A DNA stretch of 64,000 nt from Bradysia coprophila (taxonomy: Eukaryota > Arthropoda > Insecta > Diptera > Sciaridae), in the NCBI RefSeq assembly GCF_014529535.1, contig NW_023503493.1, forward strand, positions 12,370,001-12,434,000, given 5' to 3'. Shown here in pieces: positions 54,290 through 64,000 of this stretch; position 1 is the stretch's first letter, and each line of letters opens with the position of its first letter. The notes beneath the pieces were generated by a model, which was given only the letters and a program-made list of their open reading frames with translations, did not search any database and was not told where the DNA came from. Both the position numbers and the translations under genes were made by a program.

Positions 54290-55475
54290 AAAACATAGCT
54301 AACGCCGACCCGTACGAAACACCTATTCGTATCAAAAGCCTTTACTGTGAAACTCTTCATTTCTTTTACTTCATTCTCTACTGAAAAGCTATTCGCCCTT
54401 TAAAATCACTTACATTATCTTTCTTTGCCTTGTTAGCATATACAAATAAATTGCCGGAGGCAATATAGACAGCCCCGTACGAAGTCAACTTTCACAAATT
54501 CCTATTTAAGCAGCTATATACCACTATATTTACCTATATTTTCCTATAAATAAACATTTCACAGATGAATATGCTATTATATGGCTCTATATGCCTGTAT
54601 ATAGCTCAATATAGGTGAATATAGATATATATAGATGTCCATATATGGAATACCTGAAACACCCCAAACACATAACAAATTATTTCCATGTTAACAGAAA
54701 CTCTCTAGGTACCATTTTTCCCAAGCCATTTTGTTAGGAGACCGGAAATTTTACCGACGCTTTACATTCGTTAATACCTTTCAAACAAAAAAAAATCATG
54801 GAATTCGGTCAAAATTTACTCGAGATATTGACAAAATACTCCACGTTCACTGCACGGCCGAATAGCCAGATAAGAGCTCACTCCAAGAGACCTAGCTCAC
54901 GCTCCGGAGAACATAATTTCAATTTTTTTTCCCTGATTGGTACGGTCAATACCTATCTAATAAAGCTAAAACAGATGAAATATGTTCAAATGTGGCCGAC
55001 CTACAAGCAAAAACTGCTTGCCGCCCTGTGCCTGTTTCACACCAAGGGGTCTAACTCACGAGTCGGTCATCCGATTTCCATAAACTTTTTTTTTGTCGAT
55101 CGCTATTGTAAATACCTTTTATTTGACGTATCACAAGTGTAACGTTTGAATGTCCGGAGATATCTTCGAAAAACCGTAAAGCACTTATTGGGCCACAGCT
55201 CGGGAGGGGTCGATCCAAAATCACTCATCTTCGAACTTAGCCTGTCTTTTGACATTACCAAACGGGAAAAAAAAAAGAATTTTCAAATTCGGATGTGTTT
55301 TACTCAAGTTAGAGAACCCACAGACAGACGGACAGACGGACATTTTTTTTTTCACTGATTTGGCATCTCTAGACAACCACAATAGGTTTCCCCTAACTCA
55401 GGGAGTCCAATTCGACGTGTTACAAACGTATGCGTAAACCTATAAGACCCCAGTACTTCGTACGGGTCTAAAAAT
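54290..55475 (+). repeat. 1.2-kb interspersed repeat, copy C
   Basis: Forward copy with AACATAGCTAACGCCGACCC at the left and CTTCGTACGGGTCTAAAAA at the right. It lacks about 50 bp present in B (the stretch with CCAATATGGCCGCC, absent near 54725). It lies between the two transporter genes. Confidence 0.8.
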
Positions 55476-56199
55476 GGAGCCAAAATCTCTGATCGATTTT
55501 TGATAATTAAGAATTATGTACTGCGTTTTGTAAAGCGTTTACTCTTGGCGAAATAGCCAGATAACGTATTTTTAATAATTATTTTTTCTATTTTATATTA
55601 TACTCATTGAAATATCATATACATAGTTCAGTTCAGTCATATTTTATTTAGATAAACTGAAAGGTAATGAAATCAAAATAAATGGATTGTTAAACGAAAA
55701 TTGATTGTTATTGTTGTTCTTGAAACAATGGGGGATTCGTTTGAAAATTCGCCTGCCAAAATTGATCGCATTTTCTCTGTCCCCAAAAATATATTGGTCA
55801 CTAGAAGCCGAAACCATGTCGATTGTCAAAAAAAATAATAATCCTCGACTCTTGTGTGGTGATCGTAAACATGATCATTCCCTATGGAACATTTTCGGGG
55901 TGTCATTAGAAAGGTAATCGCATGTTATTTTGGTGGCAAAATTCATTCACACAGTGATTTGCGCAGTTGAATAAAGTGGTAAAAATGTGAATATTTTAAC
56001 AGTTGCATCCGCAACGCAACGAAAACATCAAATCTGTTTTTCCTGATCGCGACTGGTCTCAGCTTTATAATATGATAAAGCGACGCACGGTAGCCTATTT
56101 TTGGAATCAAATTTTTGAAAATTCCACACTAAAAGAGGCTTATAAACTAATGAAAAAATGATAATTTACATGGCAAAAGTCAAAGTTAACAGCCCTGTA
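55476..56199. other. Intergenic, nothing recognised
   Basis: No gene or repeat that I can support; two short opposed frames near 55650-55920 look like chance. Confidence 0.3.
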
Positions 56200-57016
56200 A
56201 AACATGAACCAACTAAACATAAAATTCTCAAAATGTTTTACGCATCTTGGGTATTATGAAAAGGTGGCCATTTAGAACTGACTTTTTATTCTCAAAACTT
56301 TCTATATTCTTAATACCCGGAAAATCTAAATTTGGTAATAGTACATACCATTGTTTAAACCCCAATATCATTGTTTAGTCGCTGTTAATACGGGGAGAAA
56401 TTATATTTCTTCAATTCCTATCGGTGTATGTTTTTGCAGGGCATTATTTATTGTTGTCAGAAATATTAATCGCTGAAAATGTGGACGACCGCAATAAAAA
56501 CACTGCCAACGTCGATTTAAGCTGCAATTCGAATTATCCCTCTTGCAGTGTATTACATCATAACGATCATAACTCTCCATACAGCTGATTTCAATGTCAG
56601 TAACGTCTTACTCAATATTCACAATAAAACATTTTTGAAAGTTGATCTGACAGATTGAAGATTTTGGTTCTCGTCTCTCGAAAATTGCAATGAGTTAGCA
56701 ACAAAGATAATTTTTAATTTGAAAAGTGTCTATCAGGGGATCCGCGTGTTCCCTGATTCTATAAAATGTTAACGAAAAGTGATTTTCGCACAGGACAATG
56801 GTCAATATTATACGAAGCACAAAAGAATTCGCCCTATCAACTGGACTCAACTCTCTCTGAGCGAGAATCTCTCCGTAACACTTCAAGTGTTTTTTTTTTC
56901 TTTTTAATGAATTCTTGTCAGACATCGAAAGGCAATGCAACAGTGCGTTTGAAAATTCTATTGTGTTGTGAAAAAAAAATCTATTGTTTGTGTCGAGACT
57001 AGAAATAAAATCACAG
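56200..57016 (+). promoter_or_regulatory. 5' region and likely non-coding first exon, transporter 2
   Basis: Ordered match to 47840-48711 (CTAAACATAAAATTCTCAAA through GTGCGTTTGAAAATTCTATT), ending at donor ATCACAG|GTAATT (57016). The matching acceptor is ACAATTTCAG at 59932. The inferred 5' UTR intron (57017-59932) is 2.9 kb because it holds a reverse-transcriptase fragment and a MITE. Confidence 0.5.
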
Positions 57017-57583
57017 GTAATTAAATAAGTTAAATGTGAAAAAAACCAATTGAAAAATTTTACTCGGTGATGGTTTTTCGCCGGTGTTTCAATATAATTA
57101 TCCAAAATTTGCCAATACTTTCAATCAGTTTATCATTATAAAGTCGAAATGAACTTGAAAGAAATTTTATTTGAAACAGATAAGAATTATAAGAATTTAT
57201 ATATGTAACTATGAGGAAAAATTTTATTACTGGAAAATGTTCAAATTACTCCAAGTATATTTAAGGAACGGTTGTAATTATTAAAAACGGTTGTAATTAG
57301 TTATCTCACTCAACCACCTCTTCTGCTTTTTTATTGATTTTTATCTGCCTTTTTGAAAAAGTGCTATCTGCAATTTTGTATTTTTTGACTCTACCACATA
57401 TTCTTTCTTTTTCTTTATTTTTAACTGCTTTTTTGAAAAAGTGCTACCTGCTTCTTTATTTATTTTTAACTGAGTTTTTATTATCTTGTAAAGTGGAAGC
57501 AAGATAAATTGATCTATTATCAATGAATAAAACGAAATCTAGTTTTTGGAGAAAGCATTTAAACGACATTGCAGTATAAAAGC

Positions 57584-58999
57584 TTACGAATGTGCATTAG
57601 AGCAGTTTGCGCACGGTAAACCCGATAAAGCCACGATGCTGCCTACCAAGTCCGTGACTGAATGAACTGATCCCAAGAAACTAGAGTAGCATAGGTTAGT
57701 GGCGTTTCTCAGGCCCAGTCCGCCCAATTTGACTGGCAAAGTTGCTTCGTCCCATGAGTTACCGGCAAAACGGCAATTCACTATTCTTTCCATTGCTGCT
57801 TTCAGTGTTCGGTCGTATTCCTCTAGTTCGGTCAGAGCGTTCCAACACGGCGTCGTTCGGAGCAGATAGTTGAGCTGTGGGATGGACAGCGAACTACGGA
57901 GCAAGCAGTACGAGTGGTGCGAATTCAATTTTTCCATACGACCGACCATTGTTCTAAGTTTGTTCAGCTTTCGCTGAATTGCCGATTGAATTCCTGAAAT
58001 TGTCAGTGGGGAGCCCAACAATTCGATGTCGTCCGGACGCTCGACGATTCCTGGTGCAATTTGGTTGAGAGTTTGCAGGATGTGGGCGCGCTCAGCCAAG
58101 TCAGTGACTCCCAAAATCTTGACCTCACATTTTGCAAAGTTTAGCTGAAGACCGACTTCGGCCGACTTCGTTATGACTGTTTGTAGGTCTTTAATTACCA
58201 CTTCCGGGGTGCCGCCGATCGTGCCGTCATCCATATACCAAATGTTGAATTCGGCTTCTAGGCTTTCGATCATGTCTTGAATTCCGAGGCAAAACACCGC
58301 TGGGCCGCACGGGTCACCCTGTTGACAGCCCCTTTGAGATAACATTGTGAAATCGCCAAACGACAGCCATGTGGGTTGCTCGTAGCACTGTCTCATGAAT
58401 GGGAATATTTCGGGACATTTATCCTTGACTGATTGTAGCATGGGATGCCTCTCCATTTCGTTATACGCGTTCTTGAAGTCCAGTTTGACTAGCACTTTGG
58501 TCGATGAATGTCGGGAATTCACATAATGTCGAGCAGCGTGAACACCTGCTTCTGCACCGCCGCGAGTCCCAAAACCTATTTGCTTTGGTCGAAGGTCGCT
58601 TCCAGTTTTTTCTGCGATTCTTGAGCTTGCTATTCTTGAAACGAGCCTCCTGACAGAGTTTCCGATGGCGATTGGTCGTATGTTGTCGTCTTTTTTGTTC
58701 AATCCACATAACGTTGCCCCATACAAGAAATATGTTACGTGATTGGGGACTAATCCGTTCAAGCAAAAGTCTGAGAAATTACCCAAAGCTTCCAGAACCC
58801 TTTCGCCGTGTTCGCCTGTTTCCTTGCCGATGATGTCCTTCAAATGTTGAGGCCTTATCCCGTCCATGCCGCCCGAACTACCTGCTGCGAACCCCATCAC
58901 AGCCTTTTTGACTTCTGTTGCGGTGACAGGTTGAATGTCTATGGGTGATTCTCCTTCCAAATCGACCGGAATTGTGCCCGCCGGATGCTTATCCAGCAA
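57584..58999 (-). mobile_element. Reverse transcriptase fragment with open 471-codon frame
   Basis: Minus-strand frame open for 471 codons. RT motifs in order: SSGGMDGIRPQHL (motif 1-2 region), RPIAIGNSVRRLVSRI, VKLDFKNAYNEMERHPML (catalytic Asp of motif A), GCQQGDPCGPAVF (motif B), WYMDDGTIGG (motif C, YMDD), then LNFAKCEV and a thumb-like region. The catalytic aspartates are present. The fragment has no ATG: the frame begins at a TTG right after an in-frame TGA (59005-59003). No endonuclease, gag or poly(A) tail is attached, so it is truncated at both ends. Base composition is visibly richer in G+C than the flanks. The GCQQGDP style is found in a group of non-LTR RTs in diverse animals; I cannot name the clade. 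It sits antisense in the 5' intron of transporter 2. Confidence 0.85.
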
Positions 59000-59070
59000 T
59001 TTTCACTTATAAAGTGTAGATTTCAATGTACTTAATGAAACACATTGAGGGCATTGATATTTGATTTATG

Positions 59071-59867
59071 TACACAGAGAAAAAAGTCGGATTAAATGTT
59101 TAATCTACAGAAAGATTACGAATATTTTAAATATTTTGAAAGATTTCGATTCAATCTTTTTTCAAAGATTACAAAAATTAAATCTTTCGATAGATTGCGT
59201 TTCGGGTTAAAATGGCTAAAATTGATAGTAGCAATAATATTTTCCATACGCTTATGATACTTTTCAATAGTTTTGCCAGGCTCAACTTCCTTATCGTTGC
59301 TCATACAGATTTATGATAATAGTTAATTAAATAATTGGAAAAATGAAAAAAAAATGTTGCCTTCGATTAGTATTTGAACTCGTTTACTATGATGGTTACC
59401 TCAGTTGGTACAAAGGTTTCGTTCAGAAGATTATTTTTTAATCTTTGAAAGAGTAAAATCTCCGCAACAACGGTTCGAAAATAATCTTGCTAAGATTAAG
59501 AACCCAATAGCTCAGTGGTAAAGTACAGGACTGGAGATACCGAGGTGAACGAGTTCAAATCCTGATCATAGTAAGTAAAAAAAAACATTTAATTTCAATT
59601 AAACAAATAAAATTTCCAATTTCAGAATAAATAAAACAAATAAATCTGACTAAATATTCAAATAAATTTTGGAAAAAAAAATTTAATTTCAAAATAAAAA
59701 AAATTGAAATCTCTTGGAAGATTTCGATCTAATCCATCGACAGATTATTTTCGAAAGATTAAATGCAAGTAATCTTTGGAAAAATTAGATTTCAATCCAA
59801 AAATAAATTTGGTCCTATATGTAATCCGAAAAAGATTTAAATCTAATCCAGGATTTTTGTCTGTGTA
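59071..59867. repeat. MITE with tRNA-like cargo
   Basis: 797 bp bounded by TACACAGAGAAAAAAGTCGG and the complement of TACACAGACAAAAATCCTGG. Subterminal regions consist of AATCTTT and AAAGATT blocks in both orientations. The interior carries two tRNA-like pieces (59355-59440 and 59501-59572). The 118-bp element at 163-280 shares the ends. It lies in the inferred 5' UTR intron of transporter 2. Confidence 0.7.
59501..59572 (+). repeat. tRNA-like sequence inside the MITE
   Basis: TAGCTCAGTGG matches the pol III A-box consensus and GAGTTCAAATCC the B-box, correctly spaced. D, T and acceptor stems pair poorly, so this is tRNA-derived and probably not a working tRNA. About 100 bp away, 59355-59415 holds a related stretch in which B-box-like and A-box-like pieces occur in opposite orientation. 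Confidence 0.45.
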
Positions 59868-59932
59868 GATTATCTTGTAAGAATTTTATTGTATTGATCA
59901 GATGGCAATAATGAATTTCTTTACAATTTCAG

Positions 59933-60038
59933 ATAACTTCCAGGTAACTTCGAGGTGACAACGCGAACGGTCTTATTGAAAAATCCCCATCAAGACTGAG
60001 TCGAAGACTGAGTGAGTCAATTTCAAAAAACTTCTAAA
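59933..60038 (+). other. 5' UTR with duplicated coding start, transporter 2
   Basis: The leader directly upstream of the ATG contains GCGAACGGTCTTATTGA followed by CATCAAGACTGAG, almost the same as the first coding bases (GCGAACGGTCTTATTGAACA at 60054). It looks like a tandem duplication of about 80 bp covering the start of the gene; the upstream copy lacks a good ATG. Confidence 0.65.
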
Positions 60039-61563
60039 ATGGAAGGTGATAAGGCGAACGGTCTTATTGAACAACCCTTATCAAGACTGAACGATTCAAA
60101 TCAACGGACTGAAACTATACGTACTTCATTAACACCACTAATTGGTAAAATTTATCCAAAGATTGTATAACAAACGAGTTAGACTAATGAATTTTGTATA
60201 TTCATCTGCAGCAATTTTTGCCGCAATGTGTACGGGACTTGGTACAGGCAGTGTTCTAGGTTCGAGCTCATCAGCTCAAGATAAGGAACAACGGTCCTGG
60301 GTTGTATCCACAGTTCCAATAGGAGGTAAGAACAGAATTTGATTAAAATTCTTTACCGAACTTCCTAACATTTTTCGATTCGTTTTCAGCTATTGTGGGT
60401 AGTCTAACGATTGGAATTATAATTGCAAGATTCGGTAGAAAAATGGCGATGTTTGCAACATCAGTACCATCAATCGTAGGATGGATACTCGTCTGTTTCT
60501 ATAATGACGTTGGTATGGTAATAGTTGGCCGAATATTGTTGGGAATATCGATCGGTTTTGTTTATGTGGTAGTTGCGATCTACATTTCGGAAATATCAGT
60601 TAAGGAAACAATAGGGAAGTCTGGAATTTTCTTTTATTTGATGTGCACAACTGGAATAGTATTCGCAAATGCCTTTGGACACTATCTTGCATATAATATT
60701 ATTTGCGTATTTATGCCAATTGGATCTGTTGTGGCGCTCATATATATGCCCGAATCGTCCACATATTTAGTAAACCGATATGATACAGAGATTAATAACA
60801 GGACGCCGATTTGGTCACGCATTAAACAACTTTTTGAGTTGAAAGTATTCACTGTAATTGGTGGACTGATGTTCTTCCAGCAAATGAGTGGCATCAATGC
60901 CGTCATTTTCTACACTGAATTCATTGTAAATTCCGCTCATGGCAACATCAATATCGATGCAGTGATCATTAGCATCGTTCACGTTATTGTAACATTTGCT
61001 GCTTCATTGGTTGTTGACAAATGTGGACACCGCTTTCTGCTCGCCACATCGATCGCAATTATGGCGCTGTGCCAATTACTACTGTGCGTTTACTTTTCGC
61101 TGTACATTCCGAATTCAATGCATTCCCTCACCAATTGGGCATGGAGTCCATTGGCTATTTTCTGTTTGTACATCGCAGCATATTCGTTGGGACTCGGCCC
61201 CATTCCATGGTAAATTTTATTTTTTATCTTTAATCGATTTGTTGCTAATTGAATCTCAATTGTTCGTGCATTGACAGGTTAATGGTGGTTAAATTGTTCC
61301 CTGCCGATATGAAAGTAATCGGTGTTTCGGCAGCGGTTGCATTTAATTGGCTCATTGCATTTGCCGTAGTCAAAATGTTTGTCCCCATTGGCATTGGAAT
61401 ATCGTTTCTCATTTCGTGCATATTTTCCGTACTGGGCTTTGTGTTTATCTTAATTATGGTACCGAAATCAGAGACCAAAGGGAACTCTCGAAGGGCCGAA
61501 GAAAGGACAATGCCGAAAGAAATTTCATCAACAACTGAGCGAGGAAGACTAAATTATGGTTAA
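60039..61563 (+). CDS. SLC2-type sugar transporter, paralogue 2
   Basis: Four exons: 60039-60144, 60212-60325, 60390-61209, 61278-61563; 1326 nt, 441 aa. It is clearly the sister of the gene at 52271-54095: RFGRK, PESSTYLV, FFQQMSGINAV and GPIPW are all kept. Two structural differences stand out. Exon 2 is one piece where paralogue 1 has two exons, and it lacks the extra segment with the ANHT sequon. The cytoplasmic loop between TM6 and TM7 is about 30 residues shorter (VNRYDTEINNR against VNQGRSNDATK plus about 30 more). The C-terminal tail is longer and charged. The frame is intact, so it is probably functional, but the loop loss may alter transport or regulation. Confidence 0.92.
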
Positions 61564-61822
61564 TTTTGTAAATTCTTTAGAATTTAAGAGTCAATTTGCC
61601 AAAATTTCGACCAAGTTGTACGAACCAGGAAAACAAGCCATCGGCGATTTTTGGAGGGTACACAGTAATTGCATCAGGGGACCCTCCTGAGTCATTTGCA
61701 ACTAAAAAAAATCCTCGAAGTAATTATGTTTTCACGCCAGAAATCATGAAAAATTGTACTGAGCGAGGGTGACCAAAATAGTTTTTGTTGCATATCACCA
61801 ACAATGTGAAACGCATTTATCT

Positions 61823-62106
61823 CAAGGGGGTAATCACTAGTAAATCAGTAAATCAAGTAAATCACGGTAAATCACAAAAAATTTTGAAAAATTTTTGAAA
61901 ATTTTTTAATTGTCACTGGATTACATTTCGAAGTATCGTGGCCGTAAACATATAGGATAAATTTCATGAACTAATACAAATTGAAGTAAATAGATTCAAA
62001 TTTAGTAGAAACTTCATTTTTGATTTACTTGATTTACTGTGATTTACTGTGATTTACCGTGATTTACCGTGATTTACTGAGCTAGTAAATCAGTGATTAC
62101 CCCTCG
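61823..62106. mobile_element. hAT-type MITE with perfect 8-bp duplication
   Basis: 284 bp. Inverted ends are CAAGGGGGTAATCACT and the complement of CGAGGGGTAATCACTG. The flanks are identical 8-bp ATTTATCT (61815-61822 and 62107-62114). The opposite arm of the surrounding foldback has a single ATTTATCT in an uninterrupted context near 63757-63764, the empty site. The interior is rich in GTAAATCA repeats. Confidence 0.85.
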
Positions 62107-62373
62107 ATTTATCTGAAATTATGGTCATTGGTAGAGGTGTTGACGCCGCATATGCTGGCCTTTAAAACATTTCGAAATTTTTCGTGTATGTGGTGCAGTA
62201 GCTATTTTAGGGGAAAAAATTGTGTTTAAAAAAAATTACAATGATAGACTTTAAAGATATAGGTGTCGATGGGTAGGTAGTGACCTCTACTATCCATGAC
62301 ACCATGAACATACCGCGGCACGACTTTCGTTGAGATTCAATTTTGATTGAAGTGTACTAACACAAAAATTCTA

Positions 62374-62944
62374 TAAAACTCCACTTTTCTTCCTGAAGTA
62401 CCAAAACCGTCACATTCACTCACCAAATTTAGTACCGAAAGAGCAACATTCTCCGACACTTTTTTCTCTCAATTTTCATTCCCGCTTATGTCATTTTCGA
62501 TCCTATCTTTATTCTTTCCCAGATGTGTCATGTACTATAACAAATGAAAATGCTACACATGTGATATTAAATGCGATCTCGCATCAGATTTTGTGATATC
62601 GCATGCGATCTCGCATTATATTTTGTTATATCGAATGCCATCTCGCATGTGATATTGTGATATCGCATGAGATTTTGTGATATCGCATACGATCTCGCAT
62701 GTGGTATAGAGATCGCAGCTGAATATGGCGTGCAAATCTGTTGTTATGTTTTGTTCGGAATGTGACTTTGGTACTCCAGGAAGAAAAATAGTATACATAC
62801 CACGGATCGAAAAGGTGTGTTTTAGACCACGGTGGTGAAAACGTCCTTGGTCTCCGCTCCGCTTCGCGTCGCTCCATCCCTGGACGTTTTCACCACCTGG
62901 GTCTAAAACACACCTTTTCGATCCTTGGTATGTAACATACTATT
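62374..62944. repeat. Composite insertion in the foldback left arm
   Basis: Absent from the right arm. One inverted pair, CTTCCTGAAGTACCAAAAC / GACTTTGGTACTCCAGGAAG, bounds about 62388-62785 and encloses tandem GATATCGCATGCGATCTCGC-type repeats (62570-62715). A second palindrome follows (62798-62937, ACCACGGATCGAAAAGGTGT and complement around a GC-rich centre). These may be two adjacent MITEs or one composite. Confidence 0.6.
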
Positions 62945-64000
62945 TCTTCGCGTCTGTTTTAATTTTTTGACGTATTAGTCAATTTTAAGTCAGGGCTGGC
63001 AGTTGCTGCCGCTGAAAAGAACCAACTAATTCAATTTTGTCATATAAAAATTCATAAGTTCCTCAGGTATCTCCCGACTTCGCGGTATGGCCAGTGCGGC
63101 ACTGTATCAAGTGTTTCCTAGGGTATTATAATCATATTTTGTACGTTGGCCACTTACCGATAGCATTTGAAAAATTTTCACAAATTCACGAATACGAAAA
63201 ATTTGACATATTTCCAAATCCTTCCGTAAAGTGACCGACGTACAAAAAATTATTATAATATGCTAGTAAACACTTGATACAGTGCCGCACTGGCCATACG
63301 GGGAAGTCTGGAGACACCCGAGGAACGTATGAAACAATTGAATAAGTTGGATTTTTTTTCAAATTTTATAGGTCCTGAACGAAATTTCCCGAAGCGTAAG
63401 GTGGCAGTAACTCCAGCCCTGACTTAAAATTGTCTCATACGTCAGAAAAATTAACGCGAAAATAATAGACGCGAAAAAAATTCTAGAGAATTTTTGTGTT
63501 AGTGCACTTCAATCAAATTTGAAGCTCAACGAAAACCGTGCCGCGGTAGGATCATGGTGTCATAGATAGTAGAAGTCACTACCTATCCAACGACACCCAT
63601 ATCTTCCAAGTCTATCATTGTAATTTTTTTTAAACACTCTCCCAAAGTTGCAATTTTTTCCCCCTAAAATAGCTACTGCACCACATACACGAAAAATTTC
63701 GAAATGTTTTAAAGGCCAGCATATGCGGCGTCAACGCCTCTACCAATGACCATAATTTCAGATAAATGCGTTACGTATTGTCGGTGATATGCAACAAAAA
63801 CTATTTTGGTCACCCTCGCGCAGTGCATTTTTTCATGATTTCTGGCGTGAAAACATAATTACTTCGAAGATTTTTTTTAGTTGCAAATGACTCAGGAAGG
63901 TCCCCTGATTCAATTACTATATACCCTCCAAAAATCGCCGATGGCTTGTTTTTAAGTTGTTCGAAGTTTTGGCAAATTGACTCTTAAGTGAATATTTTTT

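Larger units (their letters stand above)
61577..63993. repeat. Large foldback element with nested insertions
   Basis: The arms are reverse complements centred near 63178. The right arm (63190-63993) is continuous, about 800 bp. The left arm runs from 61577 (GAGTCAATTTGCCAAAA) to about 63165 and is broken by two insertions, 61823-62106 and about 62374-62944. Paired landmarks are CATCGGCGATTTTTGGAGGG, GCTGGCCTTTAAAACATTTC, AGTGCGGCACTGTATCAAGT and their complements. It begins just after the stop of transporter 2. Confidence 0.85.

Overview
The window is eukaryotic, AT-rich nuclear DNA from an insect, most likely a nematoceran fly such as a fungus gnat. Introns are short (about 50-80 nt, GT-AG). 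The proteins read like fly orthologues: Tim10, Vps37A, mitochondrial poly(A) polymerase, an MRP/ABCC1 transporter, a calmodulin-like protein and SLC2-type sugar transporters. The species assignment is inference. Exons were joined by eye from splice signals. In the fully joined genes, and in the confident parts of the others, reading frame is kept across every junction.

Layout. 1-2.1 kb holds a small MITE and a 1.2-kb interspersed repeat. 2.2-3.0 kb has two exons of an unrecognised minus-strand gene. 3-10 kb is mobile DNA: foldback elements, a hAT-type non-autonomous element inside an older repeat, and small MITEs. 10.3-11.4 kb is a four-EF-hand gene (minus). 11.9-15 kb has a second copy of the older repeat with an 18-bp minisatellite, and a second foldback element. 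19.0-21.1 kb is a nine-exon secreted serine beta-lactamase-like gene (minus). 24.5-25.6 kb is Vps37A (minus). 27.3-33.0 kb is a 15-exon ABCC/MRP transporter (minus, 1537 aa). 37.0-39.0 kb is mtPAP (minus). 42.4-43.1 kb holds a 60-aa membrane protein followed 85 bp later by Tim10 (plus), probably one dicistronic transcript. 43-52 kb is repeat-dense intergenic DNA. 52.3-54.1 and 60.0-61.6 kb are tandem sugar-transporter paralogues (plus), each with a likely 5' non-coding exon upstream; a third such exon near 47.8-48.7 kb has no gene after it. A reverse-transcriptase fragment and a tRNA-bearing MITE sit in the 5' intron of the second paralogue. 61.6-64 kb is a large nested inverted repeat.

The genes do not form a pathway. 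The one functional pairing is the small membrane protein with Tim10; mtPAP is another mitochondrial factor nearby. The most unusual content is the dense layer of foldback elements and nested insertions, several of which can be dated against one another because an uninterrupted copy is also present. I see no new defence or enzymatic system that I could defend.
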